Assembly (NCBI GenBank): GCA_007571355.1
Contig: RKRO01000241.1
Span: forward strand, 1 to 5,959
Origin: Candidatus Poribacteria bacterium
GTDB taxonomy: Bacteria > Poribacteria > WGA-4E > WGA-3G
Length of the DNA stretch: 5,959 nucleotides
Reading direction: 5' to 3'
This document shows, one piece after another, positions 1 to 4,474 of this stretch (the stretch's first letter is position 1; each line of letters begins with the position of its first letter). The notes beneath the pieces were generated by a model that was not told the origin of the DNA, did no database searches, and was given only the letters and a program-made list of their open reading frames with translations. The translations under genes and the position numbers were made by a program.

Positions 1-88
1 TCCTTGTCCAAGTGTGCATTGATTTAGTGAAACTCGCTTATCGATTGCATTTTAACATCTTTTCCGATAACATGCAAGGAAGATTTAT

Positions 89-95
89 GAGGAGG
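89..95 (+). promoter_or_regulatory. Ribosome binding site of the oxidoreductase gene
   Basis: GAGGAGG ends 6 nt before ATG 102 and is the strongest Shine-Dalgarno match near this gene. It favours ATG 102 over the upstream in-frame ATGs at 72 and 87. A second purine-rich site, AAGGA at 76-80, would serve ATG 87, so two starts five codons apart are possible. Confidence 0.75.
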
Positions 96-101
96 ATTTC
101 A

Positions 102-1067
102 ATGAGAAAAGTCAATATTGCGCTGATCGGAGCGGGGGGTATGGCGAACGGGGTTCATTATCCATCGCTGAGAGCATGTGAAGATGTTCATCTTGTTGGA
201 TTGTGCGATCTGGTGCCATCAAAACTTCAGGCGACAGCAGAAAGGTTTGAGATTGATCAGACGTTCACTGACTATCGACAGATGCTTGAAAAAACGTCTC
301 CGGATGCTGTGTATATTTTGATGCCGCCACAGCACCTGTTCCCGCTTGTCATCCACTGTCTTTCGCAGCAACTCCATGTTTTTATTGAGAAACCCCCTGG
401 TGTTACACTTCATCAAACGAAGGAGATGGCACTCGCTGCGGAAAAGAATGCTTGTAAAACGATGGTCGGCTTTAATCGTCGTTTTATTCCGCTCTTACAG
501 CAGGTTAAAACGATAGTCGAGGCACGCGGTCCGATTATCCAATGCACGTCAACCTTCCATAAAAACACACCCAATGCCCTCTACTACGAGGGTGTGATAG
601 ACGTTTTGACCTGCGATGCGATCCATGCAGTAGACGCGCTCCGATGGCTTGGGGGCGGTGAAGTGAAAGCCGTCGCCAGCGCCATCAATCGTTTCTACTC
701 CGAACGGGAGAACAGTTTCAATGCACTCGTCAAATTTACGAGCGGGGCTTCCGGGTATCTTTGCACGAATTGGGCAGTTGGGGGACGCATCCATACATTT
801 GAGATGCATGCACGCGCGATTTCCGCCTATATCAACCCTGATGCTGGCGGGCGCGCCGTCATCCACACCCCCGAAGGCACGACTGAAATCACGACTGAGG
901 CAGCAGCGGGTTCCAACGAAACTTATAAAACTTACGGGTTTTATGCAGAAAGCCGGCATTTTGTCGATTGTATCCGACAAGGTCAGCAGCCGTTAACCTG
1001 TTTTCAAGATGCAGTCAAGACAATGGAACTCGTAACGGCTATCTATCAAAACCGGATAGACCTATAA
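102..1067 (+). CDS. Gfo/Idh/MocA-family NAD(P)-dependent oxidoreductase
   Basis: A 321-residue protein with the two-domain layout of the Gfo/Idh/MocA family. The N-terminal Rossmann fold begins at once, with the dinucleotide-binding glycine motif GAGGMA at residues 10-15 after a beta strand. The family EKP signature is at residues 96-98; its Lys97 is the usual catalytic or cofactor-contacting lysine. GFNRRF follows at 123-128, and D172, H175 and D178 lie in the CDAIHAVDALRWL segment where the family keeps its active-site His. The C-terminal alpha/beta domain runs to the end, and the length is normal. Members oxidise or reduce sugars, inositols and related polyols with NAD(P); the substrate cannot be told from sequence. 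I chose ATG 102 because GAGGAGG lies 6 nt upstream and the Rossmann strand starts three residues in. ATG 87 (AAGGA at 76-80) is a workable alternative, adding five residues. The open frame reaches back to a GTG at 12, but those residues look non-coding. No link to the downstream cluster is visible. Confidence 0.93.
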   Translation: MRKVNIALIGAGGMANGVHYPSLRACEDVHLVGLCDLVPSKLQATAERFEIDQTFTDYRQMLEKTSPDAVYILMPPQHLFPLVIHCLSQQLHVFIEKPPGVTLHQTKEMALAAEKNACKTMVGFNRRFIPLLQQVKTIVEARGPIIQCTSTFHKNTPNALYYEGVIDVLTCDAIHAVDALRWLGGGEVKAVASAINRFYSERENSFNALVKFTSGASGYLCTNWAVGGRIHTFEMHARAISAYINPDAGGRAVIHTPEGTTEITTEAAAGSNETYKTYGFYAESRHFVDCIRQGQQPLTCFQDAVKTMELVTAIYQNRIDL

Positions 1068-1094
1068 TGTTAACCGTCCACACCGAAAAACAGA

Positions 1095-1123
1095 TTGGCA
1101 TGATTCTTGCTACAGAATATTAT
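1095..1123 (+). promoter_or_regulatory. Overlapping sigma-70-like promoter candidate before rsmH
   Basis: TTGGCA (1095-1100) and TATTAT (1118-1123) are separated by 17 nt. Each hexamer differs from the TTGACA/TATAAT consensus at one position. It shares its -35 with the -24 box of the sigma-54 candidate, so the two would exclude each other. Initiation at about 1130 would leave only about 12 nt before the rsmH ATG and would remove most of the AGAAAG site, which argues somewhat against it as the main start. Confidence 0.4.
1096..1111 (+). promoter_or_regulatory. Candidate sigma-54 (-24/-12) promoter of rsmH and the dcw cluster
   Basis: TGGCATGATTCTTGCT matches the sigma-54 consensus TGGCACRNNNNTTGCW at every defined position except one (T for C at position 6). 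The diagnostic GG (1097-1098) and GC (1109-1110) are exactly 10 nt apart. Transcription would begin near 1121-1122, giving a leader of about 20 nt that keeps the weak AGAAAG ribosome site (1125-1130) before ATG 1142. The position, in a 74-nt gap directly in front of rsmH, is right for a promoter. This is a sequence match only. Sigma-54 promoters need an enhancer-binding activator, and I did not identify its site. Confidence 0.55.
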
Positions 1124-1141
1124 TAGAAAGTATCAAGTCGT

Positions 1142-2107
1142 ATGCCCAAAATTATGGATGTCAGTCATATACCTGTCTTATGTGACAAAGTTGTTAACTT
1201 TCTTGAGCCGCACCCGGAGGGTGTTTATATAGATGGGACTGTCGGATTAGGGGGACATAGTGTCGCCCTTCTAAAAGCCTCCGCACCGAATGGAAAGATC
1301 ATCGGGATTGATCTCGATACGGATGCACTCACAGTTACGAAGGACAGGCTACAGGTTTTCGGGGAGCGATGCTCCCTAATTAACGGCAATTTCGCTGAGA
1401 TGAACACCCTATTGGAAACCCATGCGGTTCATGCTGTAGACGGTATCCTACTAGATTTAGGCGTGTCGTCTCTACAGTTAGATGCGCCCCATCGAGGGTT
1501 CAGTTTTAACCATACCGGTCCCTTGGATATGCGCATGACCCCAGAACACAAGAACGATACTGCTGCAGAGACGATGCTGACCGCTATGCAGGTGGTCAAC
1601 GATAGCACTGTAGAGGGCCTTGTTGATATTTTTAAACGGTATGGCGAAGAACGCTTCGCTAAACGGATCGCCCATCGGATTGCTGCAGTGAGGCAACACG
1701 AACCGATAACCACAACAACACAATTGGCAGAAATTGTCGCGCAAACTGTTCCAAAACGTAGATCCAAAATTCATCCAGCCACTCGGGTGTTTCAGGCACT
1801 GCGAATTTATATCAACGCCGAACTGGAAAACCTAATGGCAGGTTTGGATGTCGCACTTGCACTTTTGAAACCGAACGGCCGCTTGTGTGTTATCACCTTT
1901 CATTCACTTGAAGACAGGATCGTCAAACATCGATTTCAGACATGGGCGCGCATGTGCATTTGTCCGCCTAAAACCCCTATTTGTATCTGTGAACACAGAC
2001 CATCGGTAGAGATTCTCACAAAGCGTCCAGTGTTACCAGATGTGGCTGAGGTTCAACACAACCCAAGAGCACGGAGTGCTAAACTACGTGTCGTTTGCAA
2101 ATTATAG
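1142..2107 (+). CDS. rsmH: 16S rRNA (cytosine-1402 N4)-methyltransferase RsmH (MraW)
   Basis: RsmH uses S-adenosylmethionine to methylate N4 of C1402 in 16S rRNA, in the decoding centre of the small subunit. The 321-residue product has normal length and all family hallmarks in order: HIPVL at 9-13, the SAM-binding loop DGTVGLGGHS at 31-40, acidic IGIDLDTDA at 54-62, DLGVSSLQLD at 105-114, LDMRM at 128-132, the helical insert with RYGEERFAKRIA at 166-177, HPATRVFQALRI at 211-222, ITFHSLEDRIVK at 251-262, a Cys-rich stretch with C272, C274, C281 and C283, and the C-terminal NPRARSAKLRV at 307-317. ATG 1142 is chosen, with AGAAAG 11 nt upstream; ATG 1154 is in frame but has no ribosome site. It is the first gene of the dcw cluster here; the usual upstream partner mraZ is absent. 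A 170-nt gap separates it from ftsL, so the two may not be tightly coupled. Confidence 0.98.
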   Translation: MPKIMDVSHIPVLCDKVVNFLEPHPEGVYIDGTVGLGGHSVALLKASAPNGKIIGIDLDTDALTVTKDRLQVFGERCSLINGNFAEMNTLLETHAVHAVDGILLDLGVSSLQLDAPHRGFSFNHTGPLDMRMTPEHKNDTAAETMLTAMQVVNDSTVEGLVDIFKRYGEERFAKRIAHRIAAVRQHEPITTTTQLAEIVAQTVPKRRSKIHPATRVFQALRIYINAELENLMAGLDVALALLKPNGRLCVITFHSLEDRIVKHRFQTWARMCICPPKTPICICEHRPSVEILTKRPVLPDVAEVQHNPRARSAKLRVVCKL

Positions 2108-2141
2108 CCTTTCGATGCTATGAAATAAAGTGTATCTTAAA

Positions 2142-2147
2142 TATAAT
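2142..2147 (+). promoter_or_regulatory. Possible -10 box in the rsmH-ftsL gap
   Basis: A perfect TATAAT lies in an AT-rich stretch 35 nt after the rsmH stop. No acceptable -35 hexamer lies 16-18 nt upstream, so this is at best a weak or activator-dependent internal promoter for ftsL and downstream genes. The rest of the 170-nt gap holds no recognisable gene. Confidence 0.2.
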
Positions 2148-2225
2148 CTTCAACGTTTAGAATCATAAGGCTTGGTCATCAAACACACCCAAAACCTTCA
2201 GAAAACAGTCGTAAAATGCTATGGA

Positions 2226-2271
2226 GAAACGAAGCTCCACGAACTCCGTTTCCGAAAACTGGTTAGGAAAC
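2226..2271 (+). promoter_or_regulatory. Competing hairpins over the ftsL ribosome binding site
   Basis: Two 6-bp perfect stems share one strand. Stem A pairs GAAACG (2226-2231) with CGTTTC (2247-2252). Stem B pairs GTTTCC (2248-2253) with GGAAAC (2266-2271) and would bury the AGGA at 2265-2268 that serves ftsL. Both cannot form at once, which is the geometry of a translational switch. The stems are short with 15- and 12-nt loops, so chance is a real alternative. Confidence 0.25.
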
Positions 2272-2277
2272 TAAGAA

Positions 2278-2601
2278 ATGCAGGCATCAGGCTTCCATTC
2301 AACACGTATCACAAAGACAGAAGAACCCAAGCCGAAAAAGAGGTTTCCGTGGGTCTACGTCGTTTTCGGATTATCTTTTTGTGTTTTTGCCGGTAGTATC
2401 TGGTTTTCGTCTTATGCGAAAAATGTCGCTTTACTCCGTCAGCCTGTCTACGAAAGACAGAAAAGTTATGTTCAAGATGAAATTCATCAACTTGAATTGG
2501 AAGAATCAACGTTAACCAGTGTGCAGAGAATTCGGAAAATCGTCACTGAACTGAAGATGGTTGAACCAACGGAGACCTCACAGGTCATCTGGGACAAATA
2601 G
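2278..2601 (+). CDS. ftsL: FtsL-type cell division protein
   Basis: A 107-residue bitopic membrane protein that fits FtsL in size, topology and position. A short basic cytoplasmic tail (KPKKR at 18-22) leads into one transmembrane segment at about 23-46. A charged, helix-prone region follows at about 50-90, as expected for the coiled coil that binds FtsB/DivIC. The C-terminal RIRKIVTELKM at 84-94, then P97 and QVIW at 102-105, closely resembles the 'I.KIA...L.M..P....VI' ending of the FtsL family. FtsL helps assemble and activate the FtsWI septal synthase as part of FtsQLB, and sits between rsmH and ftsI in most dcw clusters, as here. The start is firm: an in-frame TAA lies two codons upstream at 2272-2274, and AGGA at 2265-2268 is 9 nt before ATG. 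FtsL sequences diverge greatly, so the call rests on context and the C-terminal pattern together. Translation may be modulated by the hairpins upstream. Confidence 0.87.
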   Translation: MQASGFHSTRITKTEEPKPKKRFPWVYVVFGLSFCVFAGSIWFSSYAKNVALLRQPVYERQKSYVQDEIHQLELEESTLTSVQRIRKIVTELKMVEPTETSQVIWDK

Positions 2602-2614
2602 TTTTGTTTTTTTT
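2574..2614 (+). terminator. Weak terminator- or attenuator-like element at the end of ftsL
   Basis: A small perfect hairpin, GACCT-CAC-AGGTC (2574-2586), lies in the last codons of ftsL. A T-rich run follows the stop codon (TTTTG then eight T, 2602-2614). A true intrinsic terminator has the T tract directly after the stem; here 15 nt intervene and the stem is only 5 bp. It is therefore probably not an efficient terminator, and could at most cause pausing or partial attenuation before ftsI. Confidence 0.18.
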
Positions 2615-2667
2615 ACAATTTGCCTTCTGTCTTATGTGAAGGTATATGGAATCATAATAATCTTAAT

Positions 2668-2671
2668 AGGA
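2668..2671 (+). promoter_or_regulatory. Ribosome binding site that sets the ftsI start
   Basis: AGGA within ATAGGAAAAAAC lies 6 nt before ATG 2678. The reading frame is open for a further 39 codons upstream into ftsL, so this site, together with the start of the basic N-terminal tail, decides the start. Confidence 0.7.
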
Positions 2672-2677
2672 AAAAAC

Positions 2678-4474
2678 ATGAAAAACAAACCACATTTATC
2701 CATTCGGCGCCTTGTTTTTGTGCTTATTGTGATGCAGGTAGGGTTCCTACTGCTGGTTGGTAAGTTGTTCAAACTACAGATTTCTAACGAGGCGACACCC
2801 GAGGAAACAGCGGAACGTACATGGCTTTCTCCAAAGATAGCCACCATAAAACGCGGCAAAATTTTAGACCGAGATGGAAACATTTTGGCATTGAGCCGGC
2901 ACAGTCTCTCTGTCTATGCCGATCCGCAATATTTGCGAGCCCATCCGGCGGATGTTGCCCGTGAACTTGCACCCGTTTTGGATATCCCTGAATCCCAATT
3001 GCTGAAGCAACTGGAGCGTAAGGATAAACAATTCGTCTGGCTCAAGAGGGATGTGGATTATGAACGGATTGATGAAATTCGCTCAATTCAGAAAGACATC
3101 CGCGGTATAGGGCACAAGGTGGAACAGAAACGCATTTATCCGAAAGGCGCGCTCGCAGCCCAAGTCATTGGGCATATAAATGACCAGAATATGGGTGAAG
3201 GGATTGAGTTTCAGTACAACAATTACCTTTTAAGTGCGAAGGAACGTCACGCTTTACAACGTGCAGCGGCTGCTCGAAACGAACCGATCAACCTACTCAC
3301 GCGACGTGATTTCACTGACGATTACGGATATAGTATCGTCTTGACGCTTGATGAATACATCCAAGATGTTGCTGAAAAGGAATTGGCAGCCGCTTGTCAA
3401 GAGTGGAACGCACCGCGCGGGACCGTGATCGTCATGGCTTCACAAACCGCAGAGATATTGGCACTCGCGAGTTACCCAACCTATAATTTGAACGCATATA
3501 CCGACAGCAGTGAGGCGGCAAAACGGAACCTCGGTATCTGGTTTGCTTATGAACCCGGATCAACTTTTAAAATCGTCGCCGCCTCTGCCATGCTAAACGA
3601 AGGTATTATGACCCCTGAATCAATGGTCTTTTGCGAAAACGGACGGTATCGACTCTCAAACGGTAGGGTAATCCGCGATGTTTCGCCGAAAGGATGGTTG
3701 ACGCTTGACGAAGTCGTCCAAAAATCAAGCAATATCGGCATGATTAAAATCGTGACGCAGTTAGGGCATCAAGTGTTCGGTGATTATATTAAACAGTACG
3801 GGTTTGGTAAACCCACCGGTGTGGATTTACCCTATGAACACAGGGGCAGTCTATATGCCGTCCAACGCTGGGATGCCGACTCTCTCGGTTCGGTACCTTT
3901 CGGTCAAGGCATTATGGTAACGCCTCTGCAGATGCTAAACGCTTTAAATACCATTGCCAACGGCGGGAAACTTCTGCATCCGCATATTGTGTCAGAAATT
4001 CGAGACAGCACCGGACAAGTGATTAAGAAAGTATACCCGATCGAAGTTCGGCAAGTACTGAAGCCGCACATCGCTAAACAGATGACGGAAATCCTTGTCG
4101 GAGTCGTTGAGGAAGGTAGCGGACGCCGCGCACGCGTTGAAGGCTATCGGGTCGCCGGGAAAACAGGCACCGCACAAAAAGCTGAAGAAGGCGGCAGAGG
4201 ATACCTGGGGAAAGAAATTATGTCTTTCATGGGATTTCTACCGGCGGAGCACCCGAGGCTATCAATCATCGTTATGCTCGATGAACCGACAGGTGCCAGA
4301 TTCAGTGGACGCGTCGTAGGACCGACTTTTCAGAAGATCGCCACCCAAGCAATGCAATACTTGAAACAAACCGAATTCTTCGGCCCCTTACAACCCGAAC
4401 CCTCTCAATTTACACCTGTCGTAACTGAGCAGACCCCAACGGACAACCTTGCTGTGAAAGGAGAAGGGCTGTGA
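2678..4474 (+). CDS. ftsI: Septal peptidoglycan D,D-transpeptidase FtsI (class B PBP)
   Basis: A 598-residue class B penicillin-binding protein that cross-links septal peptidoglycan in the periplasm, normally paired with the glycosyltransferase FtsW. A short basic cytoplasmic tail and one transmembrane anchor at about 11-31 are followed by the N-terminal pedestal domain, with the typical RGKILDRDGNILA at 59-71 and IYPKGALAAQVIGH at 153-166. The transpeptidase domain starts near 215 and carries all three active-site motifs: S295-T-F-K298 (nucleophile Ser295, Lys298) in EPGSTFK, S350-S-N352, and K495-T-G497 in AGKTGTAQ. The length is usual for FtsI. The C-terminal tail (about 567-598) is Pro/Thr-rich and low in complexity, with no PASTA domain, so FtsI fits better than SpoVD or PBP2x. 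The gene follows ftsL after 76 nt and overlaps murE by 4 nt, implying coupled translation. The start at 2678 is preferred over the longer frame from 2561, whose extra residues come from ftsL and T-rich spacer DNA. Confidence 0.96.
   Translation: MKNKPHLSIRRLVFVLIVMQVGFLLLVGKLFKLQISNEATPEETAERTWLSPKIATIKRGKILDRDGNILALSRHSLSVYADPQYLRAHPADVARELAPVLDIPESQLLKQLERKDKQFVWLKRDVDYERIDEIRSIQKDIRGIGHKVEQKRIYPKGALAAQVIGHINDQNMGEGIEFQYNNYLLSAKERHALQRAAAARNEPINLLTRRDFTDDYGYSIVLTLDEYIQDVAEKELAAACQEWNAPRGTVIVMASQTAEILALASYPTYNLNAYTDSSEAAKRNLGIWFAYEPGSTFKIVAASAMLNEGIMTPESMVFCENGRYRLSNGRVIRDVSPKGWLTLDEVVQKSSNIGMIKIVTQLGHQVFGDYIKQYGFGKPTGVDLPYEHRGSLYAVQRWDADSLGSVPFGQGIMVTPLQMLNALNTIANGGKLLHPHIVSEIRDSTGQVIKKVYPIEVRQVLKPHIAKQMTEILVGVVEEGSGRRARVEGYRVAGKTGTAQKAEEGGRGYLGKEIMSFMGFLPAEHPRLSIIVMLDEPTGARFSGRVVGPTFQKIATQAMQYLKQTEFFGPLQPEPSQFTPVVTEQTPTDNLAVKGEGL
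4457..4463 (+). promoter_or_regulatory. Ribosome binding site that sets the GTG start of murE
   Basis: AAAGGAG lies inside the last codons of ftsI and ends 7 nt before GTG 4471. This strong match supports the non-ATG start. The start and the ftsI stop share the sequence GTGA (4471-4474), an arrangement typical of translational coupling. Confidence 0.85.

Noticed and set aside
45..73. TTGCAT-17-TAACAT as a promoter for the oxidoreductase
   Set aside because: Both hexamers match the consensus poorly; it is not distinguishable from chance in AT-rich sequence.
549..980. 143-codon frame on the minus strand and other long antisense frames in the oxidoreductase, rsmH and ftsI
   Set aside because: These are shadows of well-supported + strand genes and have no recognisable domains or ribosome sites.
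1042..1060. Inverted repeat TCTATC/GATAGA at the 3' end of the oxidoreductase gene as a terminator
   Set aside because: The stem is 6 bp of mostly A-T pairs inside the coding region and no T run follows.
2172..2396. 74-codon frame with a TTG start covering the rsmH-ftsL gap and the start of ftsL
   Set aside because: It has no ribosome site, resembles no family, and its second half is an out-of-frame reading of ftsL.
2561..2614. Possible +1 frameshift joining FtsL and FtsI, since the ftsI frame is open across the ftsL stop
   Set aside because: The T8 run lies after the ftsL stop codon, so it cannot act as the slip site. No recognised +1 shift signal is evident, and ftsI has its own start.
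2561..2677. In-frame N-terminal extension of ftsI by 39 codons, including a hydrophobic stretch that looks like an extra membrane segment
   Set aside because: The first part overlaps ftsL in another frame, and the hydrophobicity comes from the T-rich spacer. ATG 2678 has its own ribosome site and begins a normal FtsI tail and anchor.
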